From the NCBI RefSeq assembly GCF_013602415.1, contig NZ_WPAG02000002.1:1302001-1366000 (forward strand): a DNA stretch of 64,000 nt, in the 5' to 3' direction. Origin of the DNA: Rhodococcus sp. B50 (GTDB taxonomy: Bacteria > Actinomycetota > Actinomycetes > Mycobacteriales > Mycobacteriaceae). Below the pieces are notes generated by a model that saw only the letters and a list, made by a program, of their open reading frames with translations, was not told the origin of the DNA and did no database searches. Positions 1-8,912 of this stretch are shown one piece after another. Each line of letters starts with the position of its first letter. Position 1 is the first letter of the stretch. Position numbers and translations under genes: made by a program.

Positions 1-396
1 GATGTCTGGGTCAAGACCGTCGCCGAGGCCTTCCACGAGGCACACGGACGGACCTACTCCCAGCGTTTCGACGACAAGTCCGTTCAGTTGATCAACATCC
101 GCGTCACGGGTGTCGGTGCCGTACCGCACGTCCGCATCACCGAGATCGAGAAGGGCACCGCAGATTCCTCCGCGGCGATCAAGACCATGACCCGAGCATT
201 GTTCTGGCGCGACGAGACTGCTCCCCCGGAGTGGATCGACACTCCGGTCTACGACCGCGCGCTTCTCCTGGCAGGCAACACCATCGAAGGTCCCGCCATC
301 GTCGAACAGTTCGACTCCACGACCATCATCGGCATGAACCAGCACGCGACCGTCGACGCGGTCGGCCACATCATCATCGAGAGGAAGCCCGCATGA
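1..396 (+). CDS. HyuA-type hydantoinase/oxoprolinase subunit, C-terminal end
   Basis: The reading frame is open from the first base of the window and ends in TGA, so only the last 131 residues are visible. They match the C-terminal part of the ATP-dependent hydantoinase A / 5-oxoprolinase / acetone carboxylase family, including a segment with GPAIVEQFDSTT followed by a short beta-rich tail. In this family the A subunit binds ATP and works with a B subunit to open lactam or hydantoin rings or to carboxylate ketones. The stop overlaps the ATG of the B subunit gene (ATGA), so the two are translationally coupled. The substrate cannot be read from this fragment. Confidence 0.85.
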   Translation, partial: DVWVKTVAEAFHEAHGRTYSQRFDDKSVQLINIRVTGVGAVPHVRITEIEKGTADSSAAIKTMTRALFWRDETAPPEWIDTPVYDRALLLAGNTIEGPAIVEQFDSTTIIGMNQHATVDAVGHIIIERKPA

Positions 397-2210
397 GCAA
401 GACCCTGATGCCCAAAACCGGCGTGTCGCTCGCGGGCGAATCCCACCGTACGTGGAACGACGTCGAAGTCGACCCGATCACCCTGCGCGTCATCGGCGGT
501 GCACTGCAGTCCATGGCCAAGGAAATGGCACAGGTCCTGTACCGCATGGCGTACTCGAGCCTGATCCGCGAATCCGAGGACCTGGGCGCCGGCATCTTCG
601 ATGTCAACGGTCGCGAACTGTGCGAATCGGATTCGACGCCGATGCACTGCGGTTCGATCCCGGCCTACATCCGGGGTGTCAACCGCAGACTCGCGGGCAC
701 GTATCGACCGGGCGACGTCGTCCTGCACAACCACCCGTACCACGGTGCAGCGCACTCCCCCGACTACGGCGTGATCATCCCTATCTTCTGGGAGGGCGAG
801 CACATCGGATTCGCCGGATGCACCGGACACGTCTCCGACGTCGGCGGCAATTTCCCCGGCCTGTGCATGGACGTCGTCGACGTCTGGGCCGAAGGCAAAC
901 TCATGGACTCGATGAAGATCTACGACGCCGGCGTTCGCAACGACTACCTCATTCAGCACATCCTCGACAACGTGCGCACACCCGAACAGAACCGAGGCGA
1001 TCTCGAGGCTCTGATCGCCTGCGCGCGCATCGGAGAGAAGCGGTTCACCGAACTGCTCGAAAAGTACGGTCTCGACACCGTCATGAGCGCCAGCGAACGG
1101 TGGATGGACTATTCGGAGAACATGCTTCGGAGCCGGATCCGCGAGATCCCCGACGGCAGCTACGAAGCACCCATCGGATACCTCGACGACGACGGAAAGA
1201 ACCGCGGTGTCCCTCTGAAGGTCGCCGTTCGTGTTCAGGTCGAGGGCGAAGACATTCTCATCGACCTCACCGGCTCGAACGACCAGGTCCCCACCGCCTT
1301 CAACGTGCCCTTCGAGGGATCGGTCCTTCCCGTTGCGGTAGCCGCGATCCGCACCATCCTGCTCGACGAAGATCTGACGGAGGAATTCGTCCCCCAGAAC
1401 GACGGTTGCTTCCGCCCGGTGAGGGCGTATGCACCGGAGGGAACGATCTTCAACCCGGATTTCCCGGCCTCGTGCTTCGCCCGGTTCTCCCAAGTGAACC
1501 GAATCTTCGACTCCATCAATCTTGCTCTGGCGCCGGTACTTCCCGACCATGCGATCGCGGGATCGTCGGCCGCACTGTGCGCCATCGCCTACTCCGGCGT
1601 TGCCGAGGACGGCGAATCCTACTGGGTCTACATCGAAATCAACGAAGGCTCGTACGGCGGACGCAACGGAAAGGACGGCATGGACGCCGTCGACTCGCTC
1701 ATGGCGAACACCCGCAACAACCCCATCGAAGAACTCGAACTCAACCATGCCATGCGGGCCCTCCGGTACGAACTTCGTGACGAAGCACCCGCGCCGGGTC
1801 AGTGGCGAGGAGGCATCGGCAGCGTCCGCAAGTGGCTCATGGAGACCGATACCTTCCTCGGATCCGAAGCCGACAACCGCTCCGATCCTCCCGCCGGTGC
1901 GTTGGGCGGGCACGACGGCGTCGCGGGTGCGTTCACCCGAAACGCCGGCACGGACCGGGAAGAGGTCCTGTTCTCCAAGGTTACCCAGGAAACCATCCGG
2001 GCAGGTGAGACCCTGGAGATCAAGCTGCCCTCCGGCGGTGGCTTCGGCAATCCCTTCCTCCGCGACCCGTTCCAGGTGCTCAGCGACGTCTGGGACGAGT
2101 ACCTCACGGCAGACGATGCCCGACGCGACTACGGCGTCGTCGTCGACATCGACTCGTGGACCGTGGACGAAGAAGCCACCGCGGCACTTCGTGCAGGGAG
2201 CGCATCCTGA
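393..2210 (+). CDS. HyuB-type hydantoinase/oxoprolinase subunit
   Basis: A 605-residue protein of the hydantoinase B / 5-oxoprolinase B family, the partner of the upstream A subunit. Family-typical metal-site-like segments are visible, HNHPYHGAAHSPD near residue 116 and GHVSDVGG near residue 150, together with a glycine-rich C-terminal segment around GGGFGNPF. The open frame reaches further upstream, but the ATG overlapping the hyuA stop is chosen because the upstream part lies inside hyuA. Relatives include N-methylhydantoinase, caprolactamase and acetophenone carboxylase subunits. Since an amidase gene follows at once, a cyclic amide or hydantoin substrate is a reasonable inference, but it is not shown by the sequence. 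Confidence 0.9.
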   Translation: MSKTLMPKTGVSLAGESHRTWNDVEVDPITLRVIGGALQSMAKEMAQVLYRMAYSSLIRESEDLGAGIFDVNGRELCESDSTPMHCGSIPAYIRGVNRRLAGTYRPGDVVLHNHPYHGAAHSPDYGVIIPIFWEGEHIGFAGCTGHVSDVGGNFPGLCMDVVDVWAEGKLMDSMKIYDAGVRNDYLIQHILDNVRTPEQNRGDLEALIACARIGEKRFTELLEKYGLDTVMSASERWMDYSENMLRSRIREIPDGSYEAPIGYLDDDGKNRGVPLKVAVRVQVEGEDILIDLTGSNDQVPTAFNVPFEGSVLPVAVAAIRTILLDEDLTEEFVPQNDGCFRPVRAYAPEGTIFNPDFPASCFARFSQVNRIFDSINLALAPVLPDHAIAGSSAALCAIAYSGVAEDGESYWVYIEINEGSYGGRNGKDGMDAVDSLMANTRNNPIEELELNHAMRALRYELRDEAPAPGQWRGGIGSVRKWLMETDTFLGSEADNRSDPPAGALGGHDGVAGAFTRNAGTDREEVLFSKVTQETIRAGETLEIKLPSGGGFGNPFLRDPFQVLSDVWDEYLTADDARRDYGVVVDIDSWTVDEEATAALRAGSAS

Positions 2211-3481
2211 ACAGCACCACAGGTCGGGCTGCCGCCGCTGCCGGCGGCGGCCCGACCGCTCGTCTCCTCGACGAAACGCTGGGCAGCGTCGTCACCTGGA
2301 TCGACTCCCCGGACGCCGCCACCGACGGTCCTCTGGCCGGAATGCGTATCGGCGTCAAGGACAACATCGACGTCGCCGGTGTTCCCACAACGTGTGCATC
2401 CCGGTTCTTTTCCGACCACATCGCACCCGCGCACGCAGATGTCGTCGGCAGGTTGATCGCCGCGGGCGCGCAGATCACCGCCAAACTGAACATGGCCGAG
2501 TTCGCGGTCGGAGTCACCTCCCAGAACTCCGCCGCGGGTCCCGTCCGCAATCCCTGGGATCCGACGCGGGTCCCAGGGGGTTCGAGTGGAGGCTCCGGCG
2601 CGGCGGTCGCTGCAGGTCTGGTGGATGCCTCATTGGGCACCGACACCGGTGGGTCGGTCCGTCTGCCTGCATCGGCATGCGGCATCACAGGACTGCGACC
2701 GACCTGGGGTTCGATCAGCAATGCCGGAGTCTTTCCCGTCAGCGACGCCTTCGACACCGTGGGTCCGATGGCACGGTCCGTCACGGAGGTCGCCCGACTC
2801 TTCGACGTATTGCGGACCGGACCCCGCACTGCCGTCGCTCCGACACGACGGATCGGTGTACCAGCCGTCTTCTTCACCGACGATGTCGATGCCGCCATCG
2901 CCGACGCCGTGGACACCACAGCCCGGCACCTTGGGACGCTCGGCTACAAGATGGTGCCGGTGACGATTCCCGGAGCTGCCGACGCGCAGGACATCGTCTA
3001 CACACTGTTGTACTCGGAGCTCGCCCAACTGCACCAGGACCGCATCAGCCGCTCCCCCGAACTGTTCCAGCCCGCCACCCTCGAACGTGTCTCACTCGGC
3101 TTGCAGATTACTGATGGTCAACGAGCACACGCGCTTACGGCGCTGTCTGCATTCCGCCGCGGGCTCGCCAGCGTGTTCGCCGACGTGGATGCGGTCCTTA
3201 CCCCGACGATGCCCGTGGACGTGCCGCTCATCGAGGCTCCTGACACCGTGGTCGCACAGTCGAGACGTCTAGGCCAGTTCAGCTACCCATGGTCGCTCCA
3301 CGACGGCCCGACCCTCGCCATCCCGGTCGGCTTTCATCCGATGTCCGACATGCCGATCGGCGCGCAGCTCACCGCTGCTGCGGGCTACGAGGAACTGTTG
3401 TTCGCGGTCGGGCGAGCGTTCCAGCGCACAACCGAATGGCATCTCGCGAGGCCACCGCTGAACGTCGCTGCCGACACGTGA
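2156..3481 (+). CDS. Amidase signature family amidohydrolase
   Basis: An amidase-signature protein of up to 441 residues. The catalytic triad is complete: Lys68 in GVKDNIDVAG, the cis-Ser143 in GGSSGGSG and the nucleophile Ser167 in GTDTGGSVR, with the usual 24-residue spacing between the two serines. It should hydrolyse a linear amide, possibly the product of the upstream HyuAB enzyme. The start is uncertain. The listed GTG lies 55 bases inside hyuB without a ribosome site, whereas an AGGGAG stretch at about 2195-2200 sits the right distance before a CTG at 2207, so a rare CTG start that skips the first 17 residues is possible. Confidence 0.88.
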   Translation: MDRGRRSHRGTSCRERILNSTTGRAAAAAGGGPTARLLDETLGSVVTWIDSPDAATDGPLAGMRIGVKDNIDVAGVPTTCASRFFSDHIAPAHADVVGRLIAAGAQITAKLNMAEFAVGVTSQNSAAGPVRNPWDPTRVPGGSSGGSGAAVAAGLVDASLGTDTGGSVRLPASACGITGLRPTWGSISNAGVFPVSDAFDTVGPMARSVTEVARLFDVLRTGPRTAVAPTRRIGVPAVFFTDDVDAAIADAVDTTARHLGTLGYKMVPVTIPGAADAQDIVYTLLYSELAQLHQDRISRSPELFQPATLERVSLGLQITDGQRAHALTALSAFRRGLASVFADVDAVLTPTMPVDVPLIEAPDTVVAQSRRLGQFSYPWSLHDGPTLAIPVGFHPMSDMPIGAQLTAAAGYEELLFAVGRAFQRTTEWHLARPPLNVAADT

Positions 3482-3667
3482 CTTCGTTGCTCGGTCCACG
3501 CCTCACTCTGCGTCCATGACCGATATACATGTCGGCAATTCCAGAAGCGCTCGGTTGGCATCACCACGTCACCGCAGCCACCTGTTCCTGACCACCCTGC
3601 GGCTGACCGATCTGTCACCACACCTTCTCGACCTGACAGATTCCTGACCAGGTCGGCCGCACCGACA

Positions 3668-4117
3668 TCAATCACACGCGGGCGCCGGAACATCCTCGAA
3701 CAGCGGCGATCCGATCGGTACGAGGTACACCACGTCGAGGATCACCGGCTCCGCGCCGAGATTCCGACCCATGTGCAGATGGTCGCGACCCGACGGCTCG
3801 TCGATGACATCGCCGGTCTCGAACACCACAGGCTCGCAGCTCCCTCCCGGATGCGTCAGGGTGCCGGCCCGGACGATGCCGAGCACGGGGCCATCGTGAT
3901 AGTGCCATCCGGTGCTGCCGCCCGGTTCGATCGTGATCTCTCGGGCTACGGCGTGCACGCCGTCAGGTACAAACGGCAGCAGTCCCGGGGGAACCTCGAT
4001 GTCCACCCACGTCACCCCCGAGACCCCCGTACTCGGGGTGGCCTGCGCCCAGCCAGGTACCGCCACCGTTGCAGCCCAGACCATCGTCGCAAGGACACCC
4101 TGCATGGACCGTTTCAT
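3668..4117 (-). CDS. Exported cupin-domain protein
   Basis: A 149-residue protein with a clear Sec signal peptide (basic start MKRSMQ, hydrophobic core, AQA-type cleavage site near residue 26) and one cupin fold. Histidines of the cupin metal site are visible in GWHYHDGP and in GRDHLHMG. It probably acts outside the membrane, but no substrate can be named. The ATG at 4117 is chosen because the signal peptide begins there; the longer open frame upstream runs through a transposase remnant. The gene is convergent with the amidase, and the 186 bases between them hold nothing recognisable. Confidence 0.72.
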   Translation of the reverse strand: MKRSMQGVLATMVWAATVAVPGWAQATPSTGVSGVTWVDIEVPPGLLPFVPDGVHAVAREITIEPGGSTGWHYHDGPVLGIVRAGTLTHPGGSCEPVVFETGDVIDEPSGRDHLHMGRNLGAEPVILDVVYLVPIGSPLFEDVPAPACD

Positions 4118-4179
4118 GCGCACGGACGCTACCGCCTGCACGACACTGCCGCCGGGTAACCGATGATGCACGCGACGAG

Positions 4180-4395
4180 CCGAGCCTTCAGTTTCCGCTC
4201 GGCCACGTCCTCGGCGATGACCGGACATCGACGGCCTTCGATCCGTTCGTCGTGTTGTTCGGCAAGCACATCACCGACCAACTGGAGCAACGCGGTGCGA
4301 GCGGGGAAAGATCCCGACCACGTCGATGCGACGCCGGATCTCCCTTACTCGACCGCTCCTGCGGATTGTCGGACCAGATCTGCCGCCAGATCGGC
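4180..4395 (-). pseudogene. IS256-type transposase, C-terminal remnant with two frameshifts
   Basis: Translating the minus strand across three frames gives IWSDNPQER, then REIRRRIDVVGIFP, then ARTALLQLVGDVLAEQHDE and EGRR. In that order these are the conserved C-terminal blocks of IS256-family (mutator-type) transposases, whose usual form contains [21 protein letters not shown] and RLVGAVLAEQHDEW. Each block lies in a different frame, so at least two indels have accumulated and no protein can be made. The catalytic DDE region is missing. The fragment lies just upstream of the cupin gene and marks an old insertion. Confidence 0.7.
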
Positions 4396-4415
4396 TTCGA
4401 AAAAACACGGTGAAC

Positions 4416-5195
4416 TTACTGCGAGGTCATGTCGCTTCGGCTGAGGAATCGGTCGAGTCCTCTTCGAACACCTGCGGTAGGAACGGTGGTCGCAAACCAT
4501 GCGGCCTCGACCGCGAGGCCTTCGTCGATGGGCAGGTTGATGCCGCGGGTGACCGCTGCGAGACAGGCGTGCACTGCGGTAGGGGCGTGTCGTTCGATGC
4601 GTACCGCCAACTCCAGCGCGGTGGCGAGCAAGTCGGAGGCCGGGACGACATGGTTGATCAAGCCCATCTCATGGGCGCGCTGGGCATCGACGGCGTCGCC
4701 GGTGAGGATCATCTCGAGTGCACGTTTGCGGCCGATATGGCGCGGTAGCCGTTGCGAGCCCCCGAACGGTGGCGGAAAACCCAACGAGATCTCCGGTTTG
4801 GCGAAGGAGGCATGGTCAGCGGCTACCGCGAGATGTGTTGCCTCCACGATTTCGCATCCACCGCCGTAGGCAAGACCGTTGACCGCGGCGATGACCGGTT
4901 TCGAGAATTGTTCGATGCGTCTGGTCAACCCTTGCCCGCGGGCCACGATGTCCTGCAAGGCGTGCGCGGTGCCGGCGTCGATACTCTGTGCCAGGCACGA
5001 GATGTCCGCGCCGGCGCTGAAGGCCCGGTCGCCGGATCCGGTGAGCACGACCGAGCGGATCGAGTCGTCGGTCGAGGCGTTGTCCAGCCATGCCGACAAC
5101 TCGTCGATGGTGGTGAAGTCGAGTGCGTTGAGCTTGTCTGGTCGATCGATCGTGATCACAGCCGTCGACGCGGCGTGGCGCACGGTAATGCTCAT
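4416..5195 (-). CDS. Enoyl-CoA hydratase/isomerase family protein
   Basis: A 259-residue crotonase-fold protein of normal family length. Both acidic residues used by classical enoyl-CoA hydratases are in place: Glu in GGGCEI and Glu in KPEISLG. The oxyanion-hole segment AFSAGADIS is also present. It most likely hydrates a 2-enoyl-CoA in a beta-oxidation-like sequence. The ATG at 5195 is preceded by a strong AGGAGG site. A second crotonase-fold gene lies 70 bases upstream on the same strand, so both probably belong to one transcript with the SCO6745-type gene. Confidence 0.88.
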   Translation of the reverse strand: MSITVRHAASTAVITIDRPDKLNALDFTTIDELSAWLDNASTDDSIRSVVLTGSGDRAFSAGADISCLAQSIDAGTAHALQDIVARGQGLTRRIEQFSKPVIAAVNGLAYGGGCEIVEATHLAVAADHASFAKPEISLGFPPPFGGSQRLPRHIGRKRALEMILTGDAVDAQRAHEMGLINHVVPASDLLATALELAVRIERHAPTAVHACLAAVTRGINLPIDEGLAVEAAWFATTVPTAGVRRGLDRFLSRSDMTSQ

Positions 5196-5265
5196 ATCTC
5201 TTCCTCCTGGGGGTTGCTGTCAGATGCGACCGACTTCGTCGGTCGTGTCCACACCGGCGTAGCGG

Positions 5266-5937
5266 TCACAGTGAAAGCGTGTGGCAGGCCGGGTCGTAGC
5301 GGTCGAACTGCTGGAACTTGCGCCGCATCCGGTGCAGGAGATGCCAGGGAGTGCGGGCGATGTCGTAGGCGAGTTCACAGGCGCGGTCGAGCACCCTGCG
5401 GTCGCGGACGATCTCCGTCAGTAGCCCGACGGCCAGGGCTTCGTCGGCGTCGACGGTTCTGCCGGTCAGGACGAGTTCTCGTGCCCGGGTCGAACCGATG
5501 CATTCGGCGAGGGGACCGTAGACGACAGGGAATCGGCGGTGTTCGGGGTGAGAGAAGCTCGTGCGTGGAGTACCGAGGCGGATATCGGTGAGCACCGCCA
5601 GGTCCGCGCCTCCGGCCACGACCGGCCCGTCGAGAGCGGCGATCACCGGCACCGGGTGCGCCGCAATCACCGCGTTCATCCGGTTGGACGATTCCCACAG
5701 GCCCTCGCCGTCGACCCGGTCGAATTCGGCAAGGTCGAATCCGGCGCAGAAGACGTCTCCGTGACCGGTCAGGACCACCACGCGGGCATCGTGGGCCAGT
5801 GCTTCGAAGGCGTGAGCGAGGTCGAGTCGCATAGCGTGTGACAAGGCGTTCTTCTTGTGCGGACGATTCAACGTCACGACGGCCACACCATGGTCCTCGA
5901 CAGCTGTGGTGTCCACTTCGATGAGACGGCTGTCCAT
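5266..5937 (-). CDS. Enoyl-CoA hydratase-like protein with altered active site
   Basis: A 223-residue crotonase-fold protein, about 35 residues shorter than a typical hydratase. The oxyanion-hole segment VFCAGFDLAEF is present. At the first catalytic position, however, the usual GGGCEL reads AGGADL, giving Asp in place of Glu, while the second Glu survives in HPEHRRF. This may point to a different crotonase-family reaction (isomerase, hydrolase or lyase) rather than hydration. The ATG has an AAGGA site. It lies 15 bases upstream of the end of the next minus-strand gene, which suggests cotranscription. Confidence 0.8.
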   Translation of the reverse strand: MDSRLIEVDTTAVEDHGVAVVTLNRPHKKNALSHAMRLDLAHAFEALAHDARVVVLTGHGDVFCAGFDLAEFDRVDGEGLWESSNRMNAVIAAHPVPVIAALDGPVVAGGADLAVLTDIRLGTPRTSFSHPEHRRFPVVYGPLAECIGSTRARELVLTGRTVDADEALAVGLLTEIVRDRRVLDRACELAYDIARTPWHLLHRMRRKFQQFDRYDPACHTLSL

Positions 5938-5952
5938 CGGTTTCCTTCGGTG

Positions 5953-6816
5953 TCAGGGGCGGGGAACGCCGATGGGATTGGGCAAGGGGATGGCACCGGT
6001 GTCGAACAGACGACGGCTGATCGGTGCCGCGATCGCGATGATCGTTTCGATTCCGGTCTGGCCCAGGGCCGTCACCGGATCGGCAGCAAGAAAATCGGTC
6101 CGGTCTTCGATGCTGCGGCGCAGCGCTCCCCCACTCTTGGTGAGCCGGCCTTTGACATCGATCAGCCCACGCGCCCGCAATCTACGTTGCGAAGACTCCC
6201 ACTCCTCGTCGTTCCAGCCACGATTGTGTTGCATCAACTCCCGGGTAACCGTGCCGGTGGCCGCGTGCGCGACAACCGCATCGATCCCCTGCAATCCGGC
6301 GTGCACACACGCGATGACATGCCCGTCCCCGCGATGTTCGCGCAGGACGGTGGCGGCAAGCCACAGTTGCGCGGCGACGTCGTCGGGTCGCAGGACCCTC
6401 GACCATCCGGCCGCCAACGGCCGACCGGCGAAATGACATCCGTCGACAGCCATTTCGAGGTACGAGGCAAGCATTTCCAGGTCGCGTCCGGGAACCTGTC
6501 GGAGGTGCTCGGTCAGCACAAGACGTGCAGTGGCAAGACGTGCTTGAAGTACCGTCGCCGGATCCACGCACGCCCAGGCCTCGGGCAGTGCCCTCGCAAC
6601 CCGCCGAGTGGGGAAACTGAAGAACATCGATTCGACAGGGGCCGCGGTCATCGCACCGAGCGGTGCGGCACGGCCGGCGAAGTAGCCCATCCAGTACCCG
6701 CTCATGCCGAGATCGAGGGAGATGCGGCGATGGTGTGGAGAAAAGTACGGTGCCGCATGCAACGGTTCGATCGCCTCCCACAGGCGCCGAGCCAAAGTTG
6801 CCGCCGGTTCTGCCAT
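5953..6816 (-). CDS. SCO6745-family protein
   Basis: A 287-residue protein resembling the actinobacterial SCO6745 family, with the typical opening ARRLWEAIEPLH, the block GYWMGYFAGRAAPLG near residue 40, and a C-terminal winged-helix-like region (EEWESSQRRLRARGLID). Members are mostly of unknown function. The ATG at 6816 follows a GAGGGA site; the longer open frame upstream uses the intergenic promoter region. It heads the minus-strand group that contains the two crotonase-like genes and diverges from the MocR-type regulator 80 bases away, which may control it. Confidence 0.75.
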   Translation of the reverse strand: MAEPAATLARRLWEAIEPLHAAPYFSPHHRRISLDLGMSGYWMGYFAGRAAPLGAMTAAPVESMFFSFPTRRVARALPEAWACVDPATVLQARLATARLVLTEHLRQVPGRDLEMLASYLEMAVDGCHFAGRPLAAGWSRVLRPDDVAAQLWLAATVLREHRGDGHVIACVHAGLQGIDAVVAHAATGTVTRELMQHNRGWNDEEWESSQRRLRARGLIDVKGRLTKSGGALRRSIEDRTDFLAADPVTALGQTGIETIIAIAAPISRRLFDTGAIPLPNPIGVPRP

Positions 6817-6896
6817 CGCCGTCCCTCCACTCACTGGTCGTGCAGTGACCAGCATCGTGCTTGCGACACGGGGCCGGACAGTGCCATTTTTGTCGA

Positions 6897-8297
6897 GTGG
6901 ACCAGGACATTGCGTGGTGGACAACCGTCGTCTTCGGCACGGACGAGCGCACCGACCTCCCCCGCTATCTGCGGATCGTCACCGCCATCGAACAGGCCAT
7001 CGACGCCCGTACCGTGATCTACGGCCAACGGCTTCCCGCCGAACGCACGCTCGCCGCAGCACTGTGCGTCAGCCGAGGCACGGTCGTCCGCGCATTCGAA
7101 GAACTCGTCGGACGGGGTGTGCTCGAACGAGTCCACGGTTCGGGCACCTTCGTCCGCCCCCGCCCCACCACATCACGCCCGGTGATACGGCACCTCGACT
7201 CGTCCACGGACGAGGTCGGCGACATGATCGACCTGTCCGGCTCGGCCCCTATCGGTCCGTCGCACCTTCCGATCATCGACTGGGATTTCGACCCAACCAC
7301 GTACGGTGCGAACCTCCCAGCTCGGGGTCTTCCGATCCTGCGGCAAGCACTGGCACGACACCTCACACGACTGGGTGTGCCGACCGAAGCCGAGCAGATC
7401 ATCGTGACCACCGGCGCGGCGGAGGCCCTCGACCTTCTTCTCCGCACACACTCCGCCGCGAAGCGACCGGTCGTCGTCGGCGCCCCGATGTGGCCGGCAC
7501 TGCGGTCGGTCGTCACCGAACGCACTGCACCATCGCTGTGCCTGTATCCCGACGCCGGGGGCGTCGATCCGGCCGCTGCACGGCGCGCTCTGCGGCGCAC
7601 CGGTGCGTCGATCGCATTCTTCGATGTGATCGAGTCCGGACCGAGCGGGCGCACCACTGCAACGTTCCGGTCGCCGCGCATCGCCGCGGCGATCGAGGAT
7701 CACTCCGCCGTCGCGGTCGAAGATCTGTCCTTCCTTCCGCTCGCGGCAGCCCACGATCCGCAGGTGCGCCCGCTCGCGGCACTGTCGGAGCGTGTCACTG
7801 CGATCGGCGAGCTCAATCGGATGTTCTGGGCAGGGTGTGGCATCGGCTGGATCCGGGAGACAGCGCCGGACGCCACGTTGCTGACCGCCTCTTTCCGCCT
7901 TCCGATTCCGGCGTTGAGCGCGCAGGAACACGCCGCGCGCCTACTCGATGCGGCGAGCGCGCAATGGTTCGCCGATCGTTACGACCACCTCGCCCGAACG
8001 GTGACGTATCTGCGCGATCTGCTGGCGAAGTCGGTGCCGAGTTGGACGGTGGAGCCCTCCACCACCGGGGACGGGGTATGGATCCGGTTGCCGGTGGTCG
8101 ACGCATCGACGTTTGCACATGTCGCAGCGCGCAGCGGGGTTCGTGTGTGTGTCGGATACGAGTGCGTCACCGACGGGGGTCTGCGCGAGTACATCCGGGT
8201 CTCCGCCGCTGCGGACCTCCCAGTCTTGGAAGGTGCGGTCGATCGGCTCGTCGAGGCGTGGGCGACGTATACGCGGCGACTGGCAGCGAGTGTGTGA
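6897..8297 (+). CDS. MocR-type GntR regulator with aminotransferase-like domain
   Basis: A 466-residue fusion regulator. Residues about 15-80 form a GntR winged helix (QRLPAERTLAAALCVSRGTVVRAFEEL, then LERVHGSGTFVR). The rest is a fold-type I aminotransferase-like domain. The segment where the PLP lysine is expected reads GELNRMFWAGCGIGWI, and no obvious Schiff-base lysine is seen there, so PLP binding may be lost. The GTG at 6897 is preferred to an upstream TTG because the extra residues look non-coding. It diverges from the SCO6745/crotonase group and probably regulates it. Confidence 0.82.
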   Translation: MDQDIAWWTTVVFGTDERTDLPRYLRIVTAIEQAIDARTVIYGQRLPAERTLAAALCVSRGTVVRAFEELVGRGVLERVHGSGTFVRPRPTTSRPVIRHLDSSTDEVGDMIDLSGSAPIGPSHLPIIDWDFDPTTYGANLPARGLPILRQALARHLTRLGVPTEAEQIIVTTGAAEALDLLLRTHSAAKRPVVVGAPMWPALRSVVTERTAPSLCLYPDAGGVDPAAARRALRRTGASIAFFDVIESGPSGRTTATFRSPRIAAAIEDHSAVAVEDLSFLPLAAAHDPQVRPLAALSERVTAIGELNRMFWAGCGIGWIRETAPDATLLTASFRLPIPALSAQEHAARLLDAASAQWFADRYDHLARTVTYLRDLLAKSVPSWTVEPSTTGDGVWIRLPVVDASTFAHVAARSGVRVCVGYECVTDGGLREYIRVSAAADLPVLEGAVDRLVEAWATYTRRLAASV

Positions 8298-8305
8298 TCG
8301 GGTGT

Positions 8306-8680
8306 TCACATACGTGCGCGAGTGCCCTCCGCCGGGCCGAAGACCACCACAGTCGCGAAGTCCTCGTCGGCGTCGACGAAGCGGTGAGGCAGCCCGGCGG
8401 GGACGACCAGCACCGCCCCGGTCGGGGCCGGTACGGAACTGGTCGGTGTCCACAGGGTCGCGACGCCGGAAGTGACGATGTAGACCTCGTCCTCGCCGTG
8501 AGGTTGTTGCGCGTCCGTGACGCCCGCCGGGATCGAGTACGTGCCCACACTCAAATCGGGGCTCCGCAGATGTTCGACATAACGGGCGCCTGTGGTGGCA
8601 TCGAACCGGCCGGCACGGTCGAGCCGCCGCCCCGGCCGGCACCGCCCGTCCCGAAACAGTGATGCCCTGTCCGGGTTCAC
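8306..8680 (-). CDS. Small cupin-domain protein
   Basis: About 124 residues with a cupin fold: the HGEDEVYIVTSG metal-binding strand and the second motif PAGLPHRFVDADEDFATVVVF are clear. The upstream limit is unclear. The only in-frame start near the domain is a GTG at 8680, which lies inside the PhzF remnant in another frame, and no convincing ribosome site precedes it. The coding part may have been joined to its present 5-prime end by a deletion, so expression is doubtful. It is convergent with the MocR regulator. Confidence 0.6.
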   Translation of the reverse strand: MNPDRASLFRDGRCRPGRRLDRAGRFDATTGARYVEHLRSPDLSVGTYSIPAGVTDAQQPHGEDEVYIVTSGVATLWTPTSSVPAPTGAVLVVPAGLPHRFVDADEDFATVVVFGPAEGTRARM

Positions 8681-8912
8681 CGACGCACACCCCGATCTCA
8701 CTGGGCCGCCCCATCTCGACGCCCTGACGGACGACAAAACGATCATCCGGATGCGCCACCTCGGGGTGGCGCACGTACCCACCGAGAGCAACCGCAGCGG
8801 ACCCGGTGGCGGGATCCTCCACGACCCCACCGACCGGGAACCGACTGCGGTTGTGAATCTCGTCCGCGGAGCGATACCAGAACAATTGGGCGGTCACCGC
8901 GCGCCAGTCCAC
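8634..8912 (-). pseudogene. PhzF-type isomerase, C-terminal remnant
   Basis: The minus-strand translation gives SRFPVGGVVEDPATGSAAVALGGYVR, then VEMGRPSEIGV and ITVSGRAVP. These are the characteristic C-terminal blocks of phenazine-biosynthesis PhzF-family isomerases. Roughly the first 180 residues of a normal 280-residue protein are absent, and the frame runs past the usual end point without a stop into the antisense of the neighbouring gene. The remnant overlaps the start region of the small cupin gene in another frame. Confidence 0.72.

Noticed and set aside
249..1913. Long open frame of 554 codons on the minus strand
   Set aside because: It is the antisense of hyuB, with valine/glycine-rich composition and no family resemblance; GC-rich coding DNA produces such mirror frames.
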